From contig NZ_CAKOET010000003.1 in the NCBI RefSeq assembly GCF_933208495.1, forward strand, positions 1-64,000: 64,000 nucleotides of DNA. Reading direction: 5' to 3'. How positions within the stretch are numbered: the first letter of the stretch is position 1; each line of letters opens with the position of its first letter. This DNA comes from Convivina praedatoris (GTDB lineage: Bacteria > Bacillota > Bacilli > Lactobacillales > Lactobacillaceae). Under the pieces are notes generated by a model. It was not told the DNA's origin and ran no database searches. It worked only from the letters and a program-made list of their open reading frames with translations. Shown here piece after piece: positions 26,406 through 34,907 of this stretch. Made by a program: the position numbers and the translations under genes.

Positions 26406-26466
26406 TATTTAGCTAAGACTACTATTATAAAAATCTTGTTGTTGGATTAGTACGGTCGTGCAAGCA

Positions 26467-26505
26467 GGGCTCGTCTCTTGATTTAATCGGGAGAGAGCCC
26501 TTTTA
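26467..26505 (+). terminator. Terminator before argS
   Basis: GGGCTCGTCTC ... GGGAGAGAGCCC followed by TTTTAATTT. It closes the DUF2187 transcript. No T-box motif is present upstream of argS. Confidence 0.8.
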
Positions 26506-26568
26506 ATTTACTAGTTCAATGAGAATTGATACAGTATAATAGTATTAATTAACCGAAAGGATTGTTAT

Positions 26569-28260
26569 ATGTCGAAAAATCAAATGGTGGTGGCTGCCTT
26601 AACAGCAGTGGTTCCAGAATTAAGCCCCGCCGAAATTGATGAAAAAATGGAAACGCCTAAAACTACTAAATTAGGGGATTGGGCCTTTCCAACTTTTACT
26701 TTGGCTAAGTTATATAAAAAAGCCCCTCAGCAAATTGCTGCCGACCTGGTAGAAAAAATTGATAAGAGCAACTTTGAAAAAGTTGTGGCTACGGGTCCTT
26801 ACATTAATTTTTTCCTAGATAAGATGGCAACGGCTAAGCTAACAATTGCTAGTATTTTAGAAGCTGGTGAGCACTATGGCGATAATCAAGATGGTCAAGC
26901 AGGGCATGTGACCATTGATATGTCTTCTCCTAACATTGCCAAGCCAATGTCAATGGGACACCTGCGTTCAACTGTTATCGGTAATTCTTTGGCCAACATT
27001 ACGGCTAAAAATGGCTATCAACCAGTACGAATTAACCATCTGGGTGACTGGGGAACCCAATTTGGTAAATTAATCTATGCCTACAAAACTTGGGGAAATG
27101 AAGCCGAGGTTAAGGATGATCCAATCGGCACTCTTTTGCGTTATTATGTTGAATTTCACGAAAAAGCTAAGGCTGATGATAGCTTAAATGATGCTGGCCG
27201 GGCCTGGTTTAAAAAGTTAGAAGATGGTGATCCAGAAGCTCAAGAACTCTGGACGTGGTTCCGTAATGAATCATTAAAGGAATTTACGACTATCTATGAC
27301 CGCCTAGGAATTGATTTTGATTCATTTAATGGGGAAGCTTTCTACAACGATAAAATGGATGGCGTTGTTAATCAATTAGTTGATAAGAAGCTTTTGGTTA
27401 AATCGCAAGGGGCTGAAATTGTTGATTTGTCCGACATCGATCCGAATTTGACGCCCGCCATGATTAAGCGTTCGGACGGGGCAACGTTGTACATGACCCG
27501 TGATTTGGCCGCTGCTATTTACCGTAAAGAAACCTATAACTTTGTGAAGTCATTGTATGTTGTTGGTGGTGAGCAACGGGAGCACTTTGTGCAGTTACGA
27601 GCCGTTTTGTCTTTGATGGGAATGCCTTGGGCTGATGATATTGAACATATCGCTTTTGGTTTGATTACGTTTAACGGTAAGAAGATGTCCACTCGTAAGG
27701 GTGATGTGGTTTTGCTAAAAGATGTTTTGGATGATGCCCATCAACTAGCATTGGCGCAAATTCAAGAAAAGAATCCTGACCTAGCGAATAAAGAACTCGT
27801 AGCCGAACAAGTGGGCGCTGGAGCGGTTGTTTTCCACGATTTGATGAATGATCGTAAAAATAACTTTGATTTTAACTTGGAAGAAGTTGTTCGTTTTGAA
27901 GGGGATACCGGTCCATACGTACAATATACCAATGCTCGGGCTCAGTCGATTTTGCGGAAAGCTCAACGTGAAATTGATCTGACTGATTTAGACTTAGATG
28001 ATGACCAAACTTGGGATATCGTCACCACTTTAGGTAATTTCCCACAAACTGTTAAACGAGCGTGGGATAACCGCGAACCAAGTGTGATTGCCAAGTATGC
28101 ATTATTACTTGCTCGTAACTTTAATAAGTATTATGCTAATTCCAAGATTTTGACCAACGATCAGCAGTTAAATGCTCGGCTAGCTTTAGTTGCTGCCGTC
28201 TCAACGGTTTTAACTGAATCATTACGTTTGTTAGGTGTACAAGCCCCTAGTGAAATGTAA
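26569..28260 (+). CDS. argS: Arginyl-tRNA synthetase
   Basis: A 563-residue class I aminoacyl-tRNA synthetase. The HIGH motif is in SSPNIAKPMSMGHLRSTVIG near residue 130. The KMSKS region reads GKKMSTRKGDVV near residue 370. The C-terminal DALR anticodon domain (about 450-563) includes ARAQSILRKAQRE and ends at the typical VTESLRLLGVQAP-like LTESLRLLGVQAPSEM. It charges tRNA-Arg in the cytosol. The ribosome binding site GAAAGGA lies nine bases upstream. It is monocistronic by spacing. Confidence 0.97.
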   Translation: MSKNQMVVAALTAVVPELSPAEIDEKMETPKTTKLGDWAFPTFTLAKLYKKAPQQIAADLVEKIDKSNFEKVVATGPYINFFLDKMATAKLTIASILEAGEHYGDNQDGQAGHVTIDMSSPNIAKPMSMGHLRSTVIGNSLANITAKNGYQPVRINHLGDWGTQFGKLIYAYKTWGNEAEVKDDPIGTLLRYYVEFHEKAKADDSLNDAGRAWFKKLEDGDPEAQELWTWFRNESLKEFTTIYDRLGIDFDSFNGEAFYNDKMDGVVNQLVDKKLLVKSQGAEIVDLSDIDPNLTPAMIKRSDGATLYMTRDLAAAIYRKETYNFVKSLYVVGGEQREHFVQLRAVLSLMGMPWADDIEHIAFGLITFNGKKMSTRKGDVVLLKDVLDDAHQLALAQIQEKNPDLANKELVAEQVGAGAVVFHDLMNDRKNNFDFNLEEVVRFEGDTGPYVQYTNARAQSILRKAQREIDLTDLDLDDDQTWDIVTTLGNFPQTVKRAWDNREPSVIAKYALLLARNFNKYYANSKILTNDQQLNARLALVAAVSTVLTESLRLLGVQAPSEM

Positions 28261-28343
28261 GAATTAGGTTTTACTAATTAATAATTGGAAATTTTAAATT
28301 GGCAATATCAGCTTTGATTTGTGTAATTTAAATAAGGACAAGT

Positions 28344-30425
28344 ATGAAAAAAACAAACTCTTTAATAGGGTGGCCTAAGTTTCAGCAGAGTCTAAAGGCT
28401 TTCTGGGACCGATGGCAACTGGGACGTTTATTGATCGTCAGCTTTTTGGCTTTGTTTTTAGTGGTTAGTCTTTATTTGGTGACCATTGCTAAGACGGCTC
28501 ATGTCCAAAAATTAGAAGCGAACCTGTCGCAGACAACTAATATCTATGATAATAGTGGCCAGATGGCGGGGGAGTTATATTCTCAAAAAGGTACTTACGT
28601 TAAATATAACCAGATTTCACAAAATATGCGTGACGCGGTGTTATCGGTTGAAGATCGTAATTTCTACCACGAACATGGTTTCTCGATTAAGGGCCTAGGA
28701 CGAGCAGTTTTTCTTTTTGTTCGAAACCGTCTGACTGGTTCCCATGTCATTTCGGGTGGTGGATCGACCATTACGCAGCAGTTGGTTAAAAACGCCTATT
28801 TGACTCAGGAACAAACTTTTTCCCGTAAGCTTAAGGAAATTTTCTTATCCATGCAGGTAGAACAAGTTTATTCTAAGGATGCTATTTTAACCATGTATTT
28901 GAATAATTCATGGTTTGGAAATGGTGTCTGGGGGGTCGAAGATGCTTCCCAAAAGTATTTTGGGGTTCATGCTAGTGAATTAACGACGGCCCAAGCCGCT
29001 ACTTTGGCTGGGATGTTAACTAATCCTAGTGGCTTTAATCCGATTGATCATCCCGATCGATCTAAAAGTCGGCGGGATTTAGTTATTCAGACCATGGTTG
29101 AGAATAAAAAGTTAACCAGTCAGGAAGCTGCTCAAGCTAAAGCCACGCCAATTGTTTTAAATGATACTTATACTGGTGATGATTCCTATCGTTATCCTTG
29201 GTTCTTTGATTCTGTAATCGCCGAAGCTGTTAACAAATATGGCCTAGATGAAAAAGACATCATGAATCATGGGTATAAGATTTATACGACGCTGAACCAA
29301 AAGGATCAGCAAAATCTACAAAATGACTATCAAAATAACGCCCTGTTTAATAGCCAAAGTGAAGCTCAGGCTGCTACCATAGTGTTAAATGCGCAAAGCG
29401 GTGGCGTTCGGGCGGTGATTGGTGGCCGGGAAACTACTCATACTTTCCGAGGTTTCAATCGGGCTAATCAATCCCGACTGCAACCTGGGTCAATTATTAA
29501 GCCAATTGTTGTCTATGCACCAGCGTTAGAGGCTGGTTATACGATTGACAGTAAGTTACCTAACCATCAGTTAAGCTTTGGAACCAATGGTTATTCACCT
29601 AATAATGCCTTAAATGTGCAAACTGGTGATGTAACTATGTATCAAGCACTGGAGCATTCCTACAATATTCCGGCGGTTTACTTACTAAATAAATTGGGTG
29701 TCAATGTTGGTTTTGATAGTGCCCAGAAGTTTGGCCTACCAGTTACGAACGATGATAAGAATTATGCATTGGCCTTGGGTGGTTTGACCAAGGGGGTCTC
29801 ACCACAAGATATGGCGCAGGCTTACACGGCCTTTGCTAATGATGGGACGATGAGCCAGGCACATTACATCAATAAGATTGTTGATTCTTCTGGCAAAGTG
29901 GTTGTTAGCCAACCGGACTACAAACAAAAACAGGTGATTAGTAGTAAGGTTGCTGACAACATGACTCGGATGATGTTAGGTACCTATACTAATGGAACAG
30001 GTGCTGGTGCTGCACCAAGTGGTTATACCATTGCTGGTAAGACCGGAACAACTGAAAATCCCAATGATCCTAACAATGCTAACTCATCGAAAGATTCATG
30101 GGCAGTGGCCTATACGCGTGATGTGGTGCAGGTTAGTTGGATGGGATTAGAAGGAAGCAGTCCTAATTCTCTGCCACTTGGCTTGATGGGAACAATTGGG
30201 CCATTGGTAAAAACTTCAATGGGTCAAATTCTGCCTAATACTGATGAACGCAATTTCACCGTAACTAATCCCAATAAGCCTGCTAGTGATAGTAATAAAA
30301 ATAACAGCGATAATAAGCAAGATTGGGCTAGCAACGCCCAAAATGCAATTAACGATGGGGTCAATAAAACGGTTGATGGTGCTAATAAAGTATGGGATAC
30401 TATTAGGAGTTGGCTAGGTAATTAG
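28344..30425 (+). CDS. Class A penicillin-binding protein (PBP1A/2A-type)
   Basis: A 693-residue bifunctional peptidoglycan synthase. A cytosolic N-terminus is followed by one membrane helix (about 28-50). The GT51 glycosyltransferase domain contains the catalytic Glu103 (SVEDRNFYHEHGF) and GGGSTITQQLVKN. The transpeptidase domain has SIIK with nucleophile Ser383, SYN at 439-441 and KTG at 566-568. The tail (about 640-693) is Asn/Asp/Ser-rich with a Trp-containing end. It polymerises and cross-links glycan strands outside the membrane. AAGGACAAGT precedes the ATG. A YlbF-like gene follows 48 bases later. Confidence 0.94.
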   Translation: MKKTNSLIGWPKFQQSLKAFWDRWQLGRLLIVSFLALFLVVSLYLVTIAKTAHVQKLEANLSQTTNIYDNSGQMAGELYSQKGTYVKYNQISQNMRDAVLSVEDRNFYHEHGFSIKGLGRAVFLFVRNRLTGSHVISGGGSTITQQLVKNAYLTQEQTFSRKLKEIFLSMQVEQVYSKDAILTMYLNNSWFGNGVWGVEDASQKYFGVHASELTTAQAATLAGMLTNPSGFNPIDHPDRSKSRRDLVIQTMVENKKLTSQEAAQAKATPIVLNDTYTGDDSYRYPWFFDSVIAEAVNKYGLDEKDIMNHGYKIYTTLNQKDQQNLQNDYQNNALFNSQSEAQAATIVLNAQSGGVRAVIGGRETTHTFRGFNRANQSRLQPGSIIKPIVVYAPALEAGYTIDSKLPNHQLSFGTNGYSPNNALNVQTGDVTMYQALEHSYNIPAVYLLNKLGVNVGFDSAQKFGLPVTNDDKNYALALGGLTKGVSPQDMAQAYTAFANDGTMSQAHYINKIVDSSGKVVVSQPDYKQKQVISSKVADNMTRMMLGTYTNGTGAGAAPSGYTIAGKTGTTENPNDPNNANSSKDSWAVAYTRDVVQVSWMGLEGSSPNSLPLGLMGTIGPLVKTSMGQILPNTDERNFTVTNPNKPASDSNKNNSDNKQDWASNAQNAINDGVNKTVDGANKVWDTIRSWLGN

Positions 30426-30472
30426 CCATGAGTACAAGAAGATAATTTTAAGAGTTAGAAGGGACTAGTCAA

Positions 30473-30820
30473 ATGACAGTAAATATTTACGATAATGCAA
30501 ACGAAATGGCTAATGTTTTAACTGAAACTGATCAGTATATTACTTGGCAAAATGCTTTTTCAGCCGTGAAGGCTGATGTTGAAGCTAAGGCTTTGTTTGA
30601 ACAATTCCAAGGCATTCAAATGAAGGTGCAACAAATGATGCAGGCTCAAGAAACTCCTGCTCCTGAACAAGAAAAAGAATGGGATGCTGTTGCTAAGCAA
30701 GTACAAGAAAACGAATTGATTAAAGGATTGATGGCTGCTGAACAGGCTCTAAATAGCTTGTTGGGTGAATTAAACGACATCGTTACTAAGCCAATTTCAG
30801 AGGCCTATGCAGCTCAATAA
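30473..30820 (+). CDS. YlbF/YmcA (UPF0342) family protein
   Basis: A 115-residue helical protein: VNIYDNANEMANVLTETDQY, then FEQFQGIQMKVQQMMQAQE and a C-terminal helix NSLLGELNDIVTKPISEAY. It belongs to the YlbF/YmcA/YheA group. In Bacillus, YlbF and YmcA with YaaT act in mRNA maturation with RNase Y and in biofilm control; YheA-like members are uncharacterised. AGAAGGGA precedes the start. It is followed by a terminator, so it probably ends the PBP transcript. Confidence 0.85.
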   Translation: MTVNIYDNANEMANVLTETDQYITWQNAFSAVKADVEAKALFEQFQGIQMKVQQMMQAQETPAPEQEKEWDAVAKQVQENELIKGLMAAEQALNSLLGELNDIVTKPISEAYAAQ

Positions 30821-30834
30821 GTAATAATATTGTA

Positions 30835-30863
30835 AAAGCAATTCAATCGAATTGCTTTTTCTT
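30835..30863 (+). terminator. Terminator after the YlbF-like gene
   Basis: AAAGCAATTC-AATC-GAATTGCTTT followed by TTCTTT; it lies only 14 bases before the next start codon. Confidence 0.85.
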
Positions 30864-30876
30864 TAAAAATAATTCT

Positions 30877-31461
30877 ATGGAAAAAGTAAAAAAAATATGG
30901 CCCAGCATCGTAAAATTTACTAAGCAGTACTTGCTTTTGATTTTAGCTGCCCTCGTGGTTGGTTGGTTAATTCATCGTTTTATTTTTACCGCCAGTCTGG
31001 TTCAGGGTAATGCGATGGCGCCAACCCTTAAAAATCATCAGTATGTTTTTATTAATCGTTTGACTAAGATTCAACGGGGAGATCTGGTTAACTTTGCCGC
31101 TCGTGGAATTGATGCTCGGCAGGGAAAAGCTAATAATTATGTCCAACGGGTAATTGGCCTCCCTGGTGATACAGTTGCTTATCATCAGGGAGCACTATAT
31201 GTAAATCAAAAATTAGTCCCACAAACCTATCTCAGTAGTCAAGAAAAAGGAAGTGGAACCGAATTAATTTTCGGTGATCCCTGGGACTTAAAGACCTTAT
31301 CCGAGAGTTCATTATGGAAAAGTGGGGATCGTCATCAAGAACGAGTACCAGCTGGAAAATATTTTGTACTAGGGGATAAACGCTCTCAATCCAATGATAG
31401 TCGCTATTTTGGTTTCGTAGCACAAAAAGATATTCGGGGTAAAGTGGTCGGGACTTTTTAG
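30877..31461 (+). CDS. Type I signal peptidase homologue lacking catalytic Ser and Lys
   Basis: A 194-residue protein with one N-terminal membrane helix (about 17-38) and the S26 fold. Box B reads VQGNAMAPTL, so the nucleophile Ser expected in GxSMxPT is Ala46. Box D reads YVQRVIGLPGD, so the general-base Lys expected in KRVIGLPGD is Gln90. Box E, GDKRSQSNDSRYFG, is intact. Both changes are plain in the DNA (GCG and CAA codons). The fold is kept but peptidase activity is not expected, as for the inactive SpsA of Staphylococcus aureus. It follows a terminator by 14 bases and has no visible Shine-Dalgarno. It may act as a chaperone or regulator of a true signal peptidase encoded elsewhere; that is inference. 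Confidence 0.85.
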   Translation: MEKVKKIWPSIVKFTKQYLLLILAALVVGWLIHRFIFTASLVQGNAMAPTLKNHQYVFINRLTKIQRGDLVNFAARGIDARQGKANNYVQRVIGLPGDTVAYHQGALYVNQKLVPQTYLSSQEKGSGTELIFGDPWDLKTLSESSLWKSGDRHQERVPAGKYFVLGDKRSQSNDSRYFGFVAQKDIRGKVVGTF

Positions 31462-31476
31462 GTATCAGTAGGCCAC

Positions 31477-31505
31477 TTGTTATAGATTTATATCCGTGTT
31501 ATATT
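31477..31505 (+). promoter_or_regulatory. Promoter of the pyr operon
   Basis: TTGTTA at 31477-31482, a 17-base spacer and TATATT at 31500-31505. Transcription should start near 31512, just before the PyrR-binding loop. Confidence 0.8.
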
Positions 31506-31521
31506 TAATAAAATTATAAAA

Positions 31522-31634
31522 CCTTTAATCAGGTCCTGCGAGGCCTGCAAGGAGTTCAATTAATTACAAGGCCTAACTGGATCCTCGTAATTCTTTTTAG
31601 CCAAGCAGGTAGCACTATCTGCTTGGCTTTTTTA
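31522..31634 (+). promoter_or_regulatory. PyrR-dependent attenuator of the pyr operon
   Basis: The PyrR-binding element at 31522-31552 (CCTTTAATCAGG, TCCTGCGAGGCC, TGCAAGG) matches the Bacillus anti-antiterminator pattern with its UCCxGxGAGGCxxGxAAGG core. A terminator follows at 31599-31634 (AGCCAAGCAG ... CTGCTTGGCT then six T). With UMP bound, PyrR stabilises the first hairpin and allows termination before pyrB. Only one attenuator is visible. The pyrR gene is not in the window. Confidence 0.9.
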
Positions 31635-31652
31635 TAATCAGAAAGGAATCCA

Positions 31653-32564
31653 ATGGCTCATTTTCTAAATATCAACGCGCAATCAACGAAGCAAATTATA
31701 GCTTTGGTGGAGCGTTCGCTGGCCCTTAAACAAGGGGCACAACCTGTCGGTCAAACATACACGGTGGCTAATTTATTCTTTGAAAATTCAACACGAACCG
31801 CGACTAGTTTTCAAATGGCTGAACATCGTTTAGGTTGGCAGGTCATTGACATTAATCCGCAAAATAGTTCTATGTCAAAAGGCGAGAGTTTAGCAGATAC
31901 CTTGAAAACGATTAAGGCTATTGGCGTTGATGTAGCGGTAGTTCGCCATGCCCAAACTGCTTGGTATGAACATTTAGATGATGGTCGTCATCCCTTACCA
32001 ACCCTAGTCAATGCTGGGGATGGTAGTGGGCAGCATCCTTCCCAAAGCCTGTTGGATTTAGTAACGATTTACGAACATTTTGGCCATTTCCAAGGACTTA
32101 AGATTCGGATTGTTGGTGATCTTGCTCATTCGCGCGTGGCTCATTCCAATGCTGAAATTTTCCAGCGTTTGGGGGCTAGCATTACGTTAAGTGGGCCTGA
32201 GATTTGGCATGATTCGACATTTGAAAAGTTTGGGGACTATGTTGATTTGGATGACCAATTGGATCAAGTCGATGTCTTGATGTTCTTGCGAGTACAACAT
32301 GAGCGGATTACTAATCAAGAAAATCAGTCCTTTTCAGCCTTACAGTACCACCAAGCTTATGGATTGACCCAGGAACGTTACCAAAGATTACGAGATAACG
32401 CCATTATCATGCATCCCGGTCCGGTGAATCGCGATGTGGAAATTGCTAGTGATTTAGTTGAAGCACCTAAATCAAAGATATTTGAACAAATGACTAACGG
32501 GGTTTATGCCCGCATGGCCATGCTAGAAAGTATTCAATCGGAGGTAGCAGATGCAATTAATTAA
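31653..32564 (+). CDS. pyrB: Aspartate carbamoyltransferase catalytic subunit
   Basis: A 303-residue enzyme of the transcarbamylase family. The carbamoyl phosphate loop is FFENSTRTATSFQMAEHRLG (STRT), and later motifs are GDGSGQHPSQSLLD and MHPGPVNRDVEI. It makes N-carbamoylaspartate, the committed step of pyrimidine synthesis. No regulatory PyrI is present, as usual in Firmicutes. GAAAGGAA precedes the start. It is the first gene of the operon and overlaps pyrC by 14 bases. Confidence 0.97.
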   Translation: MAHFLNINAQSTKQIIALVERSLALKQGAQPVGQTYTVANLFFENSTRTATSFQMAEHRLGWQVIDINPQNSSMSKGESLADTLKTIKAIGVDVAVVRHAQTAWYEHLDDGRHPLPTLVNAGDGSGQHPSQSLLDLVTIYEHFGHFQGLKIRIVGDLAHSRVAHSNAEIFQRLGASITLSGPEIWHDSTFEKFGDYVDLDDQLDQVDVLMFLRVQHERITNQENQSFSALQYHQAYGLTQERYQRLRDNAIIMHPGPVNRDVEIASDLVEAPKSKIFEQMTNGVYARMAMLESIQSEVADAIN

Positions 32565-33825
32565 GGAAGCTCAGATTTTAAACCAGGGAGCCTTGGTAAC
32601 CCGAGATGTGTTAGTAGATCAAGGAAAAATTGTTGAAGTTGCACCGACAATTACACCTAAAGCAGGTATGACAGTATATTCCGCTCATGGCTCCTTTCTA
32701 ACGCCGGGATTAGTTGATGTGCACGTACACTTTCGTGATCCGGGCTACACTGAAAAAGAAACGATTAAAACTGGTTCAATGGCAGCTGCGGCCGGAGGAT
32801 TTACTACCGTCTTAGCTATGCCAAACTTAAATCCAGTACCTGATACGGTGGCCAAATTGGAGGCTCAAATTCACCGTAATCAAGCTGATGGTGTGATCCA
32901 TGTAGGTCAGTACGGTGCGATTTCTGCAGATTTGACCGCCACTGAAGTTGCTGATATTAAAGATATGGCCGCAGCTGGGGCAGTAGCTTTTACCAATGAT
33001 GGTAAGGGGGTGCAAATGGCTGAGACAATGTACCAAGCCATGCAGGCAGCTGCCTTGGTTAATAAACCTTTATCGGCCCATTTGGAAGATGATTCCATGC
33101 TTCATGGTGGGGTGATGAATGCTGGCAAACGGGCTGTAGAACTTGGTTTACCAGGAATTACACCTTTGGCTGAAAGTTCTCAATTAGCCCGAGATTTAGT
33201 GCTAGCCCAAGCGACTGGGGTTCACTATCACGTCGCCCATATTTCTACTAAAACATCGGTTGAACTGGTTCGTCTGGCCAAACAAGCCGGAATCAAAGTG
33301 ACTGCCGAAGTTTCACCGCACCATTTATTACTATCGGAAAATGACATTACCGAGGACGATGCGCTCTTAAAGATGAATCCACCTTTGCGTTCAGAAGATG
33401 ATCGTCAAGCTTTAATTGCTGGTTTGTTGGATGGCACGATTGATATGATTGCCACGGATCATGCCCCCCATACGAGTGAAGAAAAGGCCCAAAGTATGCG
33501 CCAGGCACCCTTTGGGATTACGGGTATTGAGACTAGTTTTGCCTTGATGTACACCCATCTAGTCCAATCGCGAGTAATGGATTTGGCAACCTTGGTTGAT
33601 CGGATGTTGGTAAAACCAGTTCAGGCCTTCAACTTATCCGCTCCAACGGAAATTAAAGCTGGAGTAAGGGCTGATTTAGCACTTTTTGACTTAGAGAATC
33701 AAGCCGAAATTACGGCCGATCAATTCTACTCCAAGGGTCGTAATTCACCCTTTATTGGTTGGTCAGTTTATGGGACCACGGTCGCCACTTGGGTAGCCGG
33801 ACAGCAAGTATTTGAAAGGAATTAA
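32551..33825 (+). CDS. pyrC: Dihydroorotase
   Basis: A 424-residue class I dihydroorotase. The metal site is built from DVHVHFRDPGYTEKET, HLEDDSMLHGG, and HYHVAHIST, with the catalytic Asp in ATDHAPH. It closes carbamoylaspartate to dihydroorotate. The start at 32551 has GGAGGT seven bases upstream inside pyrB, so translation is coupled. The operon continues with carA two bases after its stop. Confidence 0.97.
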   Translation: MQLIKEAQILNQGALVTRDVLVDQGKIVEVAPTITPKAGMTVYSAHGSFLTPGLVDVHVHFRDPGYTEKETIKTGSMAAAAGGFTTVLAMPNLNPVPDTVAKLEAQIHRNQADGVIHVGQYGAISADLTATEVADIKDMAAAGAVAFTNDGKGVQMAETMYQAMQAAALVNKPLSAHLEDDSMLHGGVMNAGKRAVELGLPGITPLAESSQLARDLVLAQATGVHYHVAHISTKTSVELVRLAKQAGIKVTAEVSPHHLLLSENDITEDDALLKMNPPLRSEDDRQALIAGLLDGTIDMIATDHAPHTSEEKAQSMRQAPFGITGIETSFALMYTHLVQSRVMDLATLVDRMLVKPVQAFNLSAPTEIKAGVRADLALFDLENQAEITADQFYSKGRNSPFIGWSVYGTTVATWVAGQQVFERN

Positions 33826-33827
33826 GC

Positions 33828-34907
33828 ATGGAAAAACGTTATTTGGTACTGGAGAATGGTTCGGTTTATGCAGGACAGGCTTTTGGCTCAAAGAAAGATG
33901 TTTACGCCGAATTAGTGTTTAATACTGGGATGTCGGGTTATCAAGAGTCAATTACCGATCTTTCTTATCGCGGTGAGATTATTGTCTTTACTTACCCTTT
34001 GATTGGAAATTACGGTATTAATCGTGATGATTTTGAAAGTATCAAACCGGCTGCTGCTGCGATTGTCGTCCATGAAATTGCCCGTCGACCAAGTAATTGG
34101 CGGGAAATGATGTCACTACCACAGTGGGCTGAGGAAAATGATTTACCTGGTTTAACTGGGGTCGATACGCGGGCATTGACCAAGGAACTCCGCCAAGAAG
34201 GCAGCATGAAAGCGGCCTTAGTTGATGAAGTAACCGATGAAGTTTTCCAAGCATTAAAGGAATTTGATCCTAAGCATGATCGTGTTGAACAAGCTACGAC
34301 CAAGACCCAATATTTAAATCCTAATCAAGGTGTTACAGTTGCCTTAATTGATTTTGGCCTTAAAAATTCAATTCTGCGTTCTTTGGCTAAACGAGATGTG
34401 AATGTGATTGTTTTTCCGGCTGACACAGATGCCAAGACGATTTTGGCCGCTCATCCTGATGGTATTATGCTTTCGAATGGACCTGGAGATCCTCAAGATG
34501 TGCAAGAAGTGTTGCCAGTTATTTGTGAACTTCAAGAAGAACTACCAGTTATGGGCATTTGTTTAGGGCATCAGCTCTTTGCCATGGCCAATGGGGCTTC
34601 CACTTACAAGATGAAGTTTGGCCATCGGGGCTTTAATCACGCCATTGCGACCAAGGGCAAGAAGCGGATGGACTTTACTTCGCAAAATCATGGTTATGCG
34701 GTTGATCGTGATAGTTTGAAAGATACTAACTTGATTGTGACCCATGAAGAAATTAATGATGGAACCGTTGAAGGTTTGACCTTAAAGAATCACCCGGCCT
34801 TTTCAGTCCAGTTCCATCCGGATGCTGCACCAGGTCCACATGATGCTGAATATCTTTTCGATGATTTCTTAACCATGATTGAACAAAATAAGCAGGGGGA
34901 TAAGTAA
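33828..34907 (+). CDS. carA: Carbamoyl-phosphate synthase small (glutaminase) subunit
   Basis: A 359-residue protein. The N-terminal domain (1-150, [15 protein letters not shown] ...) is followed by a class I glutamine amidotransferase domain with the Cys in [13 protein letters not shown] and the His in [11 protein letters not shown]. It releases ammonia from glutamine and feeds it to CarB. It overlaps carB by one base (TAATG), indicating coupled, equimolar translation. Placement inside the pyr operon suggests control by UMP through PyrR rather than by arginine. Confidence 0.97.
   Translation: MEKRYLVLENGSVYAGQAFGSKKDVYAELVFNTGMSGYQESITDLSYRGEIIVFTYPLIGNYGINRDDFESIKPAAAAIVVHEIARRPSNWREMMSLPQWAEENDLPGLTGVDTRALTKELRQEGSMKAALVDEVTDEVFQALKEFDPKHDRVEQATTKTQYLNPNQGVTVALIDFGLKNSILRSLAKRDVNVIVFPADTDAKTILAAHPDGIMLSNGPGDPQDVQEVLPVICELQEELPVMGICLGHQLFAMANGASTYKMKFGHRGFNHAIATKGKKRMDFTSQNHGYAVDRDSLKDTNLIVTHEEINDGTVEGLTLKNHPAFSVQFHPDAAPGPHDAEYLFDDFLTMIEQNKQGDK

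Noticed and set aside
26406-26568. T-box before argS
   Set aside because: The spacer ends in a plain terminator; no AGGTGGNACCGCG-type motif is present.
31232-31423. Minus-strand frame inside the signal peptidase homologue
   Set aside because: It is a shadow of the plus-strand gene, with no independent signals.
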